Shown here one piece after another: positions 9,692 through 18,608 of a stretch of 51,075 bases of DNA. The notes below the pieces were generated by a model. It was given only the letters and a program-made list of their open reading frames with translations. It was not told the DNA's origin and ran no database searches. Both the position numbers and the translations under genes were made by a program. Source of the stretch: Caulobacteraceae bacterium (GTDB lineage: Bacteria; Pseudomonadota; Alphaproteobacteria; Caulobacterales; Caulobacteraceae); NCBI GenBank assembly GCA_947452365.1, contig CANGCO010000010.1, forward strand, positions 1 to 51,075, read 5' to 3'. How positions within the stretch are numbered: position 1 is the first letter of the stretch; every line of letters starts with the position of its first letter.

Positions 9692-9821
9692 GTGTCTAGC
9701 TCCGGCGGTCACGGCCTTAGGCCGCATCAATCGCCGGGCGGGGGTGTAGTCCCGCGTCGATCGCCTCGCAAACACAATATCGCCAAAGTCCTGGACAAAA
9801 TGTCGCAGCGGTTGGTCGAGC

Positions 9822-11027
9822 CTAGTTCAGTCCCAAACTTCGGCTGACAAACCAATAAACGCCAAGCCCGCTCAAGACGGTTGTGGCGGCGATAAAGGCC
9901 CCTGAGCGGATCCGGGGGCTGGTGCGGGCAAGCAAAAGGCCAAAAAGGGCAAAGCCGGCTAGGGCCAATAATTGCGCCGCCTCAACCCCGATATTAAAGC
10001 CCAATATGGCGGGCAGGAGCCGGTTTTGCGGCAGGTCAAGCTCCAGCAAGGGACCGGCAAAGCCCGCGCCATGGATTAGGCCAAAGGCGGCGGCTAGGAC
10101 CGGGGCCATGCGCCTTGACCCCGACAGGCCAGAGCCCGGGGCGCAGGCTGCGAAAAGCGCCGCCCCAACAAAAACGGGCCAGGGGGGCGGGCCGAGCTTC
10201 AAGACCGTGGCGGTCAATGGAATCAGCAAGATCGCACCCGCCCCGATCAGGCTTAATCGCCGACTCGCCCCATAGCGCGCGGCCAAGGCCTCGCCCGCTG
10301 CGAACACGACGGTAAAGCCAATCAAGGCCTCAATGGCGGAATACGCGGGTTGCAGCGCCCCGATCGTAACCAGGGCTAGGGTGAGGCTATGGCCCAGGGT
10401 AAAGCCGGTGGCTGCACCAATCGCCAGCAGCGGGCGTCCGGCCAAAAGGGTTAGGGCCAACAAAAAGGCCAGATGGTCCGGGCCTGATAGGACATGGATC
10501 AGGCCCAGCCGCATAAAGTCAAACAGGCTAGACGGCTGTATCTTGGCCGGGCCACCGACCAAGACGGTGCGGTGACCTTGCGACAAAACGGTCTCACTGA
10601 CCTGGCCGTTGGGGGCTAGGACGCGGGCATAATGCACATGGCTAAACGACACCGCGCCAAACACGCCGATGGTCAGCGTGGCGGGCACCTGGGCCAGAGC
10701 CCTTGGGCAGGTCAGGATGATTTCGCTGCGCAATTGGCCAATGGCTGCGTTTAAGGGGCGCACCAGATCGCGGTGGCAGTCAAGCCTGCCCTGCTTGGCA
10801 CTGACCGTGGTCAGGACCTGTCCCGCCAATAGGCCTTGCAGGTCCTGAGTCTGGGCTGGGTCGGTGATCAGTTGGGTGGCGCGCAAGGCATCGACCTGAA
10901 CCACCCCGATCAGTTTTTGGTCCTGCACACGCCAACTGGAATAGGACTCGCTGCGCGAATGGGCATTGGCCAAGGCGGGCATGGCTAGGGCCAGCAACAG
11001 GGTCCAGAGCTTGACCCAGCCTGTCAT
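9822..11027 (-). CDS. HupE/UreJ_2-family membrane protein
   Basis: A 401-residue protein with a signal peptide (about 1-22, ALANAHS), a periplasmic beta-rich part (about 25-160) and a membrane part with some seven helices. The membrane part carries HupE/UreJ-type motifs: GLIHVLSGPDHLAFLLAL (175-192), FTLGHSLTLALV (209-220) and FGLIHGAGFAGPL (about 313). HupE and UreJ proteins are linked to nickel or cobalt uptake, and the His/Asp in these motifs are the presumed metal ligands. No hydrogenase or urease genes are present here. The start ATG overlaps the stop of the PpiC gene (ATGA at 11024-11027), so translation is probably coupled. The cargo is unknown; a metal cofactor for the DUF3604 protein of the same operon is a plausible inference. 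Confidence 0.85.
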   Translation of the reverse strand: MTGWVKLWTLLLALAMPALANAHSRSESYSSWRVQDQKLIGVVQVDALRATQLITDPAQTQDLQGLLAGQVLTTVSAKQGRLDCHRDLVRPLNAAIGQLRSEIILTCPRALAQVPATLTIGVFGAVSFSHVHYARVLAPNGQVSETVLSQGHRTVLVGGPAKIQPSSLFDFMRLGLIHVLSGPDHLAFLLALTLLAGRPLLAIGAATGFTLGHSLTLALVTIGALQPAYSAIEALIGFTVVFAAGEALAARYGASRRLSLIGAGAILLIPLTATVLKLGPPPWPVFVGAALFAACAPGSGLSGSRRMAPVLAAAFGLIHGAGFAGPLLELDLPQNRLLPAILGFNIGVEAAQLLALAGFALFGLLLARTSPRIRSGAFIAATTVLSGLGVYWFVSRSLGLN

Positions 11028-11914
11028 GGGGCGACGGGCCTTGGCGCATCTGCGGCCAGCTTGATCTTGGCCGTCTTGCGCAGATCGAGCAAATAGGTAT
11101 CCAGCGCCTTTGCTTGGTTATCGCGCCGCCATTCCTCGGCCACCGTATCGCGGACGCGATCAAAGTCTGGTCGCTCGCCCATCTGGCGCGCCATCAGATA
11201 GACAAACACCACATGGTCATCGGCCTTGAGCGGGCCAGCCACCTGACCGGGTTCTAGGCCAAGGGCGGCATCGCGCACTGTGGGGCCGGCATAGTCGGCC
11301 ACCTTGGCCACGGGTAAAAAGCCTTCGGGGATAATCATGCGGTCGGCATTGGCCGCTGTCATGGCCGCCTCATAACCGCCGCCTTGGCGAAGGGCCTGGC
11401 GCGCGGCATCAATTCGGGTCTGCGCATTGGCCGGAAGGGTTGCGGCGCGTAAGCTTAGGCGCGCTGTGCGGGTAAAGCGTTCGGGGCGCTGATCATAATA
11501 GGTGCGCAGTTGGGCAGCACTGGGTTCGCGGCCCGCAGCCTCGGCGGCGGCAAACTGGATCATGGCATCGACTAGGGCCTTGCGCACCGAGCCTTCAGAC
11601 TGGGCAAGCCCCAGCTCCTGACCGCGTTGTACCAGCAATTCCTCATCAATCAGGCGGCTCAAGGCCATGGCCTTATCGGCAGGCGTCAAGGGGTTGCGCT
11701 TGTCCGCGGTTAGGCCCTCGATCGCACTGTCAAAGGTCTGGCGGCTGATCAGCACCGTCCCAACCCGCGCCACGGCACCGGCTGGCAAGGGCCCGGTCTT
11801 GAGCGGCCCCAGCGCTGCAAAGGCCGCTAGCCCCAGACCCGCAACAACCCCACCAATATAAAGCCGCTTGGCCCAAACCCCGAGGGCTTGGGGCTTGGCA
11901 CTGAAATCCTCCAC
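11024..11914 (-). CDS. Membrane-anchored peptidyl-prolyl cis-trans isomerase (PpiC/SurA-like)
   Basis: A 296-residue parvulin-type protein: short cytoplasmic tail, one membrane helix (about 17-37), then a SurA-like N-terminal helical region (VARVGTVLISRQTFDSAI, about 48-65, and the SRLIDEELLVQRG helix near 86-98), and a rotamase region at about 140-250 (motif ALGLEPGQVAGPL). It would face the periplasm and help fold exported proteins. The start is GTG at 11914, three bases after the DUF3604 stop, with an AAAGG ribosome site that lies inside the end of that gene. Its TGA stop overlaps the next ATG. The tight packing implies a chaperone dedicated to one or both neighbours, but this is inference. 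Confidence 0.85.
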   Translation of the reverse strand: MEDFSAKPQALGVWAKRLYIGGVVAGLGLAAFAALGPLKTGPLPAGAVARVGTVLISRQTFDSAIEGLTADKRNPLTPADKAMALSRLIDEELLVQRGQELGLAQSEGSVRKALVDAMIQFAAAEAAGREPSAAQLRTYYDQRPERFTRTARLSLRAATLPANAQTRIDAARQALRQGGGYEAAMTAANADRMIIPEGFLPVAKVADYAGPTVRDAALGLEPGQVAGPLKADDHVVFVYLMARQMGERPDFDRVRDTVAEEWRRDNQAKALDTYLLDLRKTAKIKLAADAPRPVAP

Positions 11915-11917
11915 GCC

Positions 11918-14164
11918 CTAGCCTTTTGGGATGTCGAGATAGATGGGCGAAGACCAGGCGCGGGGCTCAGCGGGCTTGAGGCAATCGCTCTTGGCGCTGC
12001 GATAATCGCCATAGCACATATGCACCTTGAGGCACTGGCCCTTGGCATCACGCTCGCAATTGAGCTGGCCGCCATTGATCACGGGTTCTGGCTCCTGAAT
12101 TGCCCGGACATAATAAAGTGTGTCGCGGCGCAGGCGGGCAAATTCCGGATCGGAGAAGCGGAAGTTGCAACCATTAGCGTCGGGCTTGCAGTGATGCACG
12201 ATCAGGGAATCCTTGATCAGGCCGCCAACGGGCTCACCCGGACGCGCTTGTGGCTGGATGCGGATGACCTCGATGCGGGTGATCAGGCTGCGCGTATCAG
12301 ACGGATTGAAACATTCGCCCGAACACAGGGTCTTGAGCCGCTTGGCATCCATACCGGCACTGGAAAAGTTCGGGCAGCCGGGCTTTTGTTTCAGTGCGCC
12401 GACGGCTCGGACCTCAAAGGTCGGGGCCTTGTCCGTCTTTATGATTGAACCCATGGGCAGGCGCTGGCCCGTGGCGGTATCGATCTTGTCGAACCACAAC
12501 ATGATCCTTTGGCCAGACGTGGCATAGACTTCGCGGCGTTGCAGGGCCTGCCAGATGGCGTGGCGGTCACGCGATGGCGCATGCACAGCGGCCAGGCCGC
12601 CGGTCAAGAAGAAGGAGGTCTGACGCTCAAACTCGGTCAATTGGAAACCTGCCTGTTTGAACAGTTCGGACTGGGCCATTGGATGGGCCTCGGGGTCCTT
12701 TTCTTGCGGCTTGCCGATCAAGAGGCTGCGCCAGCGTTCGCTGATTGGGCCAGACGATTCTGTGTTTTTGTGACGGTCATTTTGCTTATAGCCGGTACCG
12801 GGCCGGGCATGGTGATTGTCAGACGAGCCGATAAAGCCCCAGCGGAACCGCGCTGGATTATTCGGGGTTTCATCAAACCGAGAGATGGCTAGGCCATATT
12901 GTACCGATGTTTGCGGACGGTGGTTAAAGGGTGGCAAGAAACAGTCATTGCACTGACCGGAATCGAGCCAATCTTCTTGGGTCTCGCCCTTGATTGCGAG
13001 GTGGCCGGCAACGCCCATATTGGCATAGGCATTGCGGGCAACGGCGGCGCGGCGATCGCATTCGGCCTTGCCAAGCCCCGCATTGGTACAGCGCTCTTGG
13101 ATGATCTGGCCGGCGCGCCAGCAACTGGGCAGATAGCCTTGGCTTGGCTCAGGGCAGGTGGCGGTCTTGCCGTCTGCATTGATCTTGATGTCGCGCCAAT
13201 CGCGATATTCTTCGGAATTGCCGTGGCCAGAATAGACCTCGATCAGGCTAAAGCGCGAAGGATCGTCCTTGGGATTGAGCGCCTTGTCCCAGCTGGTCCC
13301 AGGCGGGGTGTAAAAGCCCCAAGACGAGCCATGCGGAATGATCAGGGGATGGACATTTTGCTGATCGAGCCTGCGCACCAGTTCGCCCGGCGTCGAGGCC
13401 TCTTCAAAACAATCTGAGCTTAGCTTGTTTGACGGCGTGGCCGGGTCGCACGACCGTACCTGTTGGATTTCTTTGATAAAGTGGTTGAAATCCAGATAGG
13501 TTTGGGCGTGGTCGGCATCTTCCAGCACCACGCCGGGTGGCAGGCCGCGGGCCTTGGTGCGCAGGGCCTGGGTGGTGGCACCGCCAGAGGCGATCGGGCG
13601 CGCGGCTAGGCCCTCGTCAGCAAGGCCTTCAAAAATCACATTCTTGTGGCCGTAATGTTCGGCGGGCGTACGGCCAACCTGGGTCCATTCAAAGCCAATA
13701 AAGGACACCATGTCGGGATTGATATCGCCCCCGGCCACGGCCTGACACTGGCGCATGGCCTCCTTGGTCCGCTTCCAGCGCAGCGGCGTTGAGGCCTCGG
13801 CATGGTCGGTAATGGCCCAAAAATCGAGCGAGGAACAAAACCGCGCAAAATCGCAGGCATCCGCGACAGGGTGCGTGCCGGTGCCGCCATTGAGCGGCAG
13901 GCTGAACTGGAAGGCATCGGTGGAATAGGTGGTATGGACATGCAGGTCGCCAAACAGGATCTGTTTGGCTTGCGGACCGGCGGCTAGGGATTGTTGCTCG
14001 CTAGTGCGGGCCGCCAGCATCGCGTCCGGCAAACGCTTGCCATGGATGGTGCCTGCATCGCGCTCAATGCCGCCCCAGCCGTGGCTAACGCCATAAAAAG
14101 CCAAGGCCGCAAGCGCAAATACGCCCAAGAGACTGGCCAAAACAATCCCGGCAATCCGTTTCAT
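11918..14164 (-). CDS. DUF3604 domain protein (PHP-like predicted metal-dependent phosphoesterase)
   Basis: A 748-residue protein with an N-terminal signal/anchor helix (about 4-26) followed by one large DUF3604 domain. PHP-type metal-ligand motifs are visible: FGDLHVHTTYSTDAF (71-85, DLHVH at 73-77), ITDHAE (118-123), IPHGSSWGF (about 275-283) and GSSDNHHARPG (about 468-478). DUF3604 proteins are common in marine and freshwater bacteria and have no established substrate. Many Cys residues (for example CDFARFC, CNDCFLPP) suggest disulfides, fitting a periplasmic site. The ATG at 14164 has GAGG about 7 bases upstream. It leads a three-gene operon with the PpiC isomerase and HupE-like protein. 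Hydrolytic activity is a family-level guess from the PHP motifs. Confidence 0.85.
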   Translation of the reverse strand: MKRIAGIVLASLLGVFALAALAFYGVSHGWGGIERDAGTIHGKRLPDAMLAARTSEQQSLAAGPQAKQILFGDLHVHTTYSTDAFQFSLPLNGGTGTHPVADACDFARFCSSLDFWAITDHAEASTPLRWKRTKEAMRQCQAVAGGDINPDMVSFIGFEWTQVGRTPAEHYGHKNVIFEGLADEGLAARPIASGGATTQALRTKARGLPPGVVLEDADHAQTYLDFNHFIKEIQQVRSCDPATPSNKLSSDCFEEASTPGELVRRLDQQNVHPLIIPHGSSWGFYTPPGTSWDKALNPKDDPSRFSLIEVYSGHGNSEEYRDWRDIKINADGKTATCPEPSQGYLPSCWRAGQIIQERCTNAGLGKAECDRRAAVARNAYANMGVAGHLAIKGETQEDWLDSGQCNDCFLPPFNHRPQTSVQYGLAISRFDETPNNPARFRWGFIGSSDNHHARPGTGYKQNDRHKNTESSGPISERWRSLLIGKPQEKDPEAHPMAQSELFKQAGFQLTEFERQTSFFLTGGLAAVHAPSRDRHAIWQALQRREVYATSGQRIMLWFDKIDTATGQRLPMGSIIKTDKAPTFEVRAVGALKQKPGCPNFSSAGMDAKRLKTLCSGECFNPSDTRSLITRIEVIRIQPQARPGEPVGGLIKDSLIVHHCKPDANGCNFRFSDPEFARLRRDTLYYVRAIQEPEPVINGGQLNCERDAKGQCLKVHMCYGDYRSAKSDCLKPAEPRAWSSPIYLDIPKG

Positions 14165-14250
14165 AGTCCGCCCTCAAGTCCGTTTCCCTGTCGTCTTGTC
14201 TAGCTCAAGCGGCCGCAAGATCTGTCTAATGGCATGCTTCAGGACAAATC

Positions 14251-14282
14251 CCGCCTCGTCAAGCGGGCTGATGACGAGGCGG
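14251..14282 (-). terminator. Stem-loop after the sulfate-binding protein gene
   Basis: A perfect 10-base inverted repeat (CCGCCTCGTC at 14251-14260 and GACGAGGCGG at 14273-14282) with a 12-base loop. It lies 15 bases downstream of the minus-strand stop at 14297, and on that strand the stem is followed by GGATTTGTCC, a weak T-rich tail. It is best read as the intrinsic or structure-assisted terminator of the porin-sbp unit, and would also insulate the DUF3604 promoter beyond it. Confidence 0.7.
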
Positions 14283-14296
14283 TGAGGTTTGCCAGC

Positions 14297-15352
14297 CTAG
14301 CTGGGCCGGTAAATCCGGTCGAACAGGCCGCCATCGGCAAAATGGGTGGCCTGCGCCTTTTGCCAGCCACCAAAGGTCTCGGCGACCGTGACCAGCGGCA
14401 GCTTGGCGAACTTGTTGCCATATTTGGCCAGGGCTTCTGGGTTGCGCGGCCGATAATGGTTCTTGCCAATCAGGTCCTGGGCGCGGGGGCTGTAAAGAAA
14501 ATTCAGATAGCCCTCTGCAATCGTGCGGGTCTTGTGGCGATCCACGACCTTGTCGATCAGGGCAACCGGGGGCTCGGCCAGTATGGACAGGCTGGGCACA
14601 ACAATCTCAAACTGGCCGCGGCCAAGCTCGTCTAGGGCCAAAAAGGCCTCATTTTCCCAGGTGATCAAGACATCGCCAATGCCGCGTTGAACAAAGGTCG
14701 TAGTCGAGCCGCGCGCGCCAGTATCGAGCACGGGGACTTGTTTATAAAGCTTTTCCAAAAAGGCTTGGGCGGTTCCAGCATTGCCGCCGGGCTGCTTAAG
14801 CGCCCAGGCCCAGGCCGCTAGATAGTTCCAGCGTGCGCCGCCAGAGGTCTTGGGATTGGGGGTAATCACATCAATACCCGGACGCACCAGATCGCCCCAG
14901 TCGCGGATCTTCCAAGGATTGCCCTTGCGCACCAAGAACACGATGGTTGAGGTATAGGGGCAGGAATTATTGGGCAGGCGCGATTGCCAATTGGCGGGCA
15001 AGAGCTTGCCCTTTTGCGCGATCTCATCAATATCATAGGCAAGGGCTAGGGTCACGATATCGGCCTGCAGGCCGTCGATCACGGCCCGGGCCTGCTTGCC
15101 AGAGCCGCCATGGCTTTGATTGATCAAGAGGGCCTGACCAACCTTGTCCTTCCAATAGGCGGCAAAGGCGGCATTGATGTCCTTATAAAGCTCACGCGTC
15201 GGGTCATAACTGACATTGAGCAAGGTTACGGCCTTGGGCGCGGCGGCGGCGGCCGAGCTCGTAATCAGGGCCGGAGCGGCGAGGGCTGCGCCCACACCGG
15301 CCGCGCCGATCAGAAGGCTACGGCGGGAAGGGGCTTGGATGGATTTGGTCAT
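14297..15352 (-). CDS. sbp: Periplasmic sulfate-binding protein, orphan, with Tat-type signal
   Basis: A 351-residue sulfate/thiosulfate ABC-transporter solute-binding protein. The mature part opens with the family hallmark [17 protein letters not shown] and carries the [10 protein letters not shown] anion-binding loop. The signal peptide contains [11 protein letters not shown] with twin arginines at residues 10-11, so Tat export is likely. The ATG at 15352 has an AAGGGA site 9 bases upstream. No cysTWA permease or ATPase genes are in the window, so it either serves a transporter encoded elsewhere or has another job. It follows an OprP-type porin by 30 bases on the same strand, facing away from phoR, which hints at control by phosphate and a role in oxyanion capture; this last point is inference. 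Confidence 0.85.
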   Translation of the reverse strand: MTKSIQAPSRRSLLIGAAGVGAALAAPALITSSAAAAAPKAVTLLNVSYDPTRELYKDINAAFAAYWKDKVGQALLINQSHGGSGKQARAVIDGLQADIVTLALAYDIDEIAQKGKLLPANWQSRLPNNSCPYTSTIVFLVRKGNPWKIRDWGDLVRPGIDVITPNPKTSGGARWNYLAAWAWALKQPGGNAGTAQAFLEKLYKQVPVLDTGARGSTTTFVQRGIGDVLITWENEAFLALDELGRGQFEIVVPSLSILAEPPVALIDKVVDRHKTRTIAEGYLNFLYSPRAQDLIGKNHYRPRNPEALAKYGNKFAKLPLVTVAETFGGWQKAQATHFADGGLFDRIYRPS

Positions 15353-15382
15353 ACTGGCGTGTCCCTTAAGGTGAGTGTCTGA

Positions 15383-16966
15383 CTAGAAGGCAATCTGGGT
15401 GCGAAGGGCAGTTGCCTGAAATTTTTGGCCGATCTGACGTCCAGCGGCGGGCGTGAGGGCACCGGCGCCAAAGGCTGTACCCCCTGGCGACAAACGGTCC
15501 ACATCCACGTCTTGATACTGGAGCATGATGCGCGTTACGGGATTAAGATACCAATTGACCCCCGCCGTCCAGATGGTCTGCTCACCGCCGCGGACACTAT
15601 CGCTTGGTCCCGCCAAGCCGGCGCTGCCGGCGTGCCAGTTTAGATCGACGGTCGAATAGCGCGCACCCAGTTCCCATGCGCCCCATTGGTTCTTGTTGGG
15701 ATCAAACGGCTTGTCGATCTTGGGCCCGTCAAAGCCAGCGGTTTGCGCATTGTAACGCCTAGCCTCGCCGGTCAGGACCCAACTGCCTTGAACATACCAG
15801 CCGGAAAACTCAGGATTGGACAGGGCCGATAGGCGCCGATCTAGGCGGATGGTCTCATATTCACCTTGAATATAGAGGTTCTTGCTTTGCGCCGCCAATT
15901 CCAGCCCATAGGTGGTCAGGCCATCGGCATCAATATTGCCTGTATCAATCAGTCGTGTGCCATCGACCCTAAGTTCGGGCCGGTCCCGCAGGCGCAGGCC
16001 ATAGCGGGCACTGGTCGCGTCGGGGCCGTTATCGGCTGGCGTCAGGACCACAGTCGAATTGACCCCAATATGCACCAGCCAGTCATAGCCATGTAGTGGC
16101 GTGGCCGCGAGGCGGCCGACAAAGGCCAGTTGTTCGTCAAAGGGATTGGTTGTGCTTAGATTGCCGACGGTCTGGCCGGTAATCGCGCCCGAGGCAAACC
16201 AGTGGTCGCCATTGGCATAGACCGCTGCCGCGGACCGTCCGTCACCACCGCCAATGGCGCGGACGATTTCTGCAGCAGAGCCGCGCTCTAGAAACAGTGA
16301 GCTATTGGTCGAGCCAGCGTCCTCAAGGCCGGTTGGCGGCGCGAATGCACCGACGCGGAACCGAAACGGCTTGATACCGGAATATTGCACCCAAAGGTCC
16401 TGGACGCGGCCGCCATCTTCGCTGCCAGAGCCGCCAAATTCATAGATCAGACTATAGTCAAAGTCCTTAAAGGCCTTGCCCTCAACGCCAATCCGCGCGC
16501 GGCGAAAATTGGTGCCGCTGTTCAGATCGCGCGCGCGTCCAGCCTCGGTTGCGTCGGCGAATGAGCCGCGGCGAAAATCATTGGCGAGAGGTCCTGCAGG
16601 GTCTTGGGCAATATTAGCCGCATCAAAATGAACGACGCCGCGCAGCGAGGCCGAAAACTGACCATCCGCCGTGGTTAGAGTCGGGCGCGCATTGATCAGG
16701 GTGACCTTGGTCTCGTCTTGGGCGGTGCGGACATCGCGCAGTCCCTTTGTCGTCGAGCTCTTAAGGTCCTGGATCTGAGCCGCGAGTTGGGCGACCTGGG
16801 CCTCGAGTTGGGCGATGCGGTCACTGGCCTCGGCCTGTGGTCCGGCCGGATCGGTTTGGGCCAGCGCATGCGCGCTGACGCCGCTGAGCAAGACGGCGAG
16901 CATCATGGCCCAGGCACGGCCTGATGATAGCGGGCCTTGCGCTTGATGGGGTGGGTTACGGTTCAT
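15383..16966 (-). CDS. OprP/OprO-type phosphate-selective porin
   Basis: A 527-residue outer-membrane porin. A signal peptide (about 15-37, ending SAHALAQ) is followed by a short coiled coil (RIAQLEAQVAQLAAQIQDLK, about 49-68) typical of trimeric OprP-like porins. Then comes a 16-strand-type beta barrel with segments such as NFRRARIGVEGKAFKDFDYS, and a final aromatic residue (TQIAF). The ATG at 16966 is preceded by GAGGA at good spacing; the longer open frame back to 17014 lacks family similarity. It leads the unit with the sulfate-binding protein and is divergent from phoR. OprP homologues take up phosphate or pyrophosphate under phosphate limitation, which fits its neighbours. Confidence 0.88.
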   Translation of the reverse strand: MNRNPPHQAQGPLSSGRAWAMMLAVLLSGVSAHALAQTDPAGPQAEASDRIAQLEAQVAQLAAQIQDLKSSTTKGLRDVRTAQDETKVTLINARPTLTTADGQFSASLRGVVHFDAANIAQDPAGPLANDFRRGSFADATEAGRARDLNSGTNFRRARIGVEGKAFKDFDYSLIYEFGGSGSEDGGRVQDLWVQYSGIKPFRFRVGAFAPPTGLEDAGSTNSSLFLERGSAAEIVRAIGGGDGRSAAAVYANGDHWFASGAITGQTVGNLSTTNPFDEQLAFVGRLAATPLHGYDWLVHIGVNSTVVLTPADNGPDATSARYGLRLRDRPELRVDGTRLIDTGNIDADGLTTYGLELAAQSKNLYIQGEYETIRLDRRLSALSNPEFSGWYVQGSWVLTGEARRYNAQTAGFDGPKIDKPFDPNKNQWGAWELGARYSTVDLNWHAGSAGLAGPSDSVRGGEQTIWTAGVNWYLNPVTRIMLQYQDVDVDRLSPGGTAFGAGALTPAAGRQIGQKFQATALRTQIAF

Positions 16967-17023
16967 GGTGTCCTCGACGGGTCTGGAATAGCCTTGCCAT
17001 TTTATTTCATACAATCCCTACCG

Positions 17024-17029
17024 ATTATA
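17024..17029 (-). promoter_or_regulatory. Candidate -10 element for the porin-sbp unit
   Basis: On the minus strand this reads TATAAT, a perfect sigma-70 -10 hexamer, inside the only AT-rich stretch of the spacer (about 16998-17046). No convincing -35 hexamer sits 16-18 bases upstream, as is common for promoters that depend on an activator such as PhoB. It would give a leader of about 50 bases before the porin ATG. Position only; activity is not shown. Confidence 0.45.
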
Positions 17030-17093
17030 TATGGTATTAAATTGAAGGGTCGATAGGTTTTCTAAAGCTCGGCATTTTGCCGCCTTCACGGCT

Positions 17094-17111
17094 TCGTCAC
17101 ATGTCTGTGGT
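17094..17111 (+). promoter_or_regulatory. Possible PhoB box before phoR
   Basis: TCGTCAC-ATGT-CTGTGGT resembles the Pho-box layout of two CTGTCAT-like heptamers separated by four bases, matching at four and five of seven positions. It lies about 50 bases before the phoR start. The match is modest and could be chance; autoregulation of phoR by PhoB is known in other bacteria. Confidence 0.3.
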
Positions 17112-17163
17112 CTGATAGAATTGATTCGGTCGCCGTCTGGCCGCACCGCTGAAAGTTCCAACC

Positions 17164-18540
17164 ATGGCTATGCCCGCACCTCCATCGCCCTTGCAGCGGC
17201 TAAGCTTGCGGCTATTGGGGCTTGGCTGTGTGGGTGTGTTGGCCTTGCTGATCTTGGCCCTAACCGGCCAGGCCGCGCTTGGGCCAGTCCTGGTAATGTC
17301 GGCCCTGGTCGGCGGCTTGACCGTATGGCTGGCCTTGCCGCCCCGGTCCGGCGCGATCGGGCAGGTAAGCGAAGCCAATAGCGCTTCGGCACGGCCTTCG
17401 CAGCCCATTTCACCACCTTTTGAGACCATTTTACGCAGCTTGCCGGAGCCGGTCATGGTGATTGCTGCGCAAGAAATCGATGATCTTGCCGGGCAAAGAA
17501 TTCATTTTGCGAATGCGGCGGCCAAGGATTTTTTCAAAATCCAGGATGATGGGGCCTTATTGATTACCGCCATCCGCAATCCTGATGTGCTGGAAGTGGT
17601 TGACGAGGCCCTGTTTGGCAACCTCGCGGGCGAGGTGGCCTATGAGTTGGGTGGCGCTCAGGATCGATACTTGCGTGCCTTTGTCCGACCCTTGGGTGCG
17701 GCCCTAGATGGGCGGCGCCTGGCCTTGTTGATGATGCGCGACGAGACCAATGCCCGGCGCAATGAGCGGATGCGCGCCGATTTTCTGGCCAATGCCAGTC
17801 ATGAATTGCGCACGCCCCTGGCCTCATTATCTGGCTTTATCGATACGCTGCGGGGGCATGCGCGCGATGATGCCGCCGCGCGAGACCGGTTCTTGCAGAT
17901 CATGGCCACCCAGGCCGAGCGCATGTCGCGCCTGATTGACGACCTCTTATCGCTCAGCCGCATCGAGCTGAACGAGCATATTGCGCCGGAAGGCAGTGTT
18001 GATCTGTCCCAGGTGGTTGCCGATGTCGTGGATTCTATTGGTCCCCTGCTGGCGGAATCGCAAGTGCAATTGGTCTTGGATGTACCAAGGCCGGGGCTCG
18101 CCATGGCCGTGGGTGACCGCGACCAGATGGTGCAGGTGGCACAAAACCTGATTGATAATGCGGTTAAGTATTCTAGAGGCCGCGGGCCGGTACGGGTGGA
18201 ATGCCTAACCAATCTGACCGGCGAGGCGGCGATCGCCCTGCGCGAGCCAAGGGCCGCACGGTTGGCGTTGCTGACCCCCGATGATGTCAATGACGGGCGC
18301 TATGTGTGTCTAAGGGTGACCGATTCAGGCCCGGGCATTGCGCGTCAATACCTGCCCAGGCTGGCCGAGCGGTTTTATCGCGTTGAGGGTCAAAAAAGCG
18401 GCGAGCGATCGGGCACCGGGCTTGGTCTGGCGATCGTTAAGCACATTATAAATCGGCACCGCGGCGGCTTTGGGGTGGAAAGCCTGGCCGGATCTGGGGC
18501 ATCGTTTGTTGCCTATTTCCCGGTGCAACCCGAGGCCTAG
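17164..18540 (+). CDS. phoR: Phosphate-regulon sensor histidine kinase PhoR
   Basis: A 458-residue membrane histidine kinase. Two hydrophobic helices lie at about 16-58, then a PAS-like region (about 85-200, SLPEPVMVIAA ... HFANAAAKDFF). The dimerisation/phosphoacceptor motif NASHELRTPLA has its His near residue 213, and the ATPase domain carries the N-box NLIDNAVKYS (about 327), the D-box DSGPGIAR (about 386) and a GTGLGLAIV G-box. It phosphorylates PhoB when phosphate is low and is held in check by the PstCAB-PhoU complex encoded just downstream. The start ATG is at 17164; an ATG at 17170 would remove two residues. A likely separate Pho-controlled promoter precedes pstC in the 166-base gap. 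Confidence 0.95.
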   Translation: MAMPAPPSPLQRLSLRLLGLGCVGVLALLILALTGQAALGPVLVMSALVGGLTVWLALPPRSGAIGQVSEANSASARPSQPISPPFETILRSLPEPVMVIAAQEIDDLAGQRIHFANAAAKDFFKIQDDGALLITAIRNPDVLEVVDEALFGNLAGEVAYELGGAQDRYLRAFVRPLGAALDGRRLALLMMRDETNARRNERMRADFLANASHELRTPLASLSGFIDTLRGHARDDAAARDRFLQIMATQAERMSRLIDDLLSLSRIELNEHIAPEGSVDLSQVVADVVDSIGPLLAESQVQLVLDVPRPGLAMAVGDRDQMVQVAQNLIDNAVKYSRGRGPVRVECLTNLTGEAAIALREPRAARLALLTPDDVNDGRYVCLRVTDSGPGIARQYLPRLAERFYRVEGQKSGERSGTGLGLAIVKHIINRHRGGFGVESLAGSGASFVAYFPVQPEA

Positions 18541-18563
18541 GCGGCGTTTCACGCCAAGCGGCC

Positions 18564-18608
18564 GGTGACAAATGCGTCGCCGTAAAAAAACTGTCACCAA
18601 AACGTCTT
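18564..18608 (+). promoter_or_regulatory. Probable PhoB-binding region before pstC
   Basis: CTGTCAC at 18591-18597 is a near-perfect Pho-box half-site, followed after four bases by ACGTCTT (4 of 7). In addition GGTGACA at 18564-18570 is the exact reverse complement of TGTCACC at 18592-18598, making a 7-base inverted repeat with 21 bases between. The A-tract AAAAAAA lies between them. This sits about 100 bases upstream of the pstC start and after the phoR stop, so pstCAB-phoU-phoB probably has its own phosphate-starvation promoter. Confidence 0.5.

Noticed and set aside
12899-13417. Plus-strand open frame of 172 codons inside the DUF3604 gene
   Set aside because: No ribosome site, no domain, and it is fully contained in a long conserved gene on the other strand.
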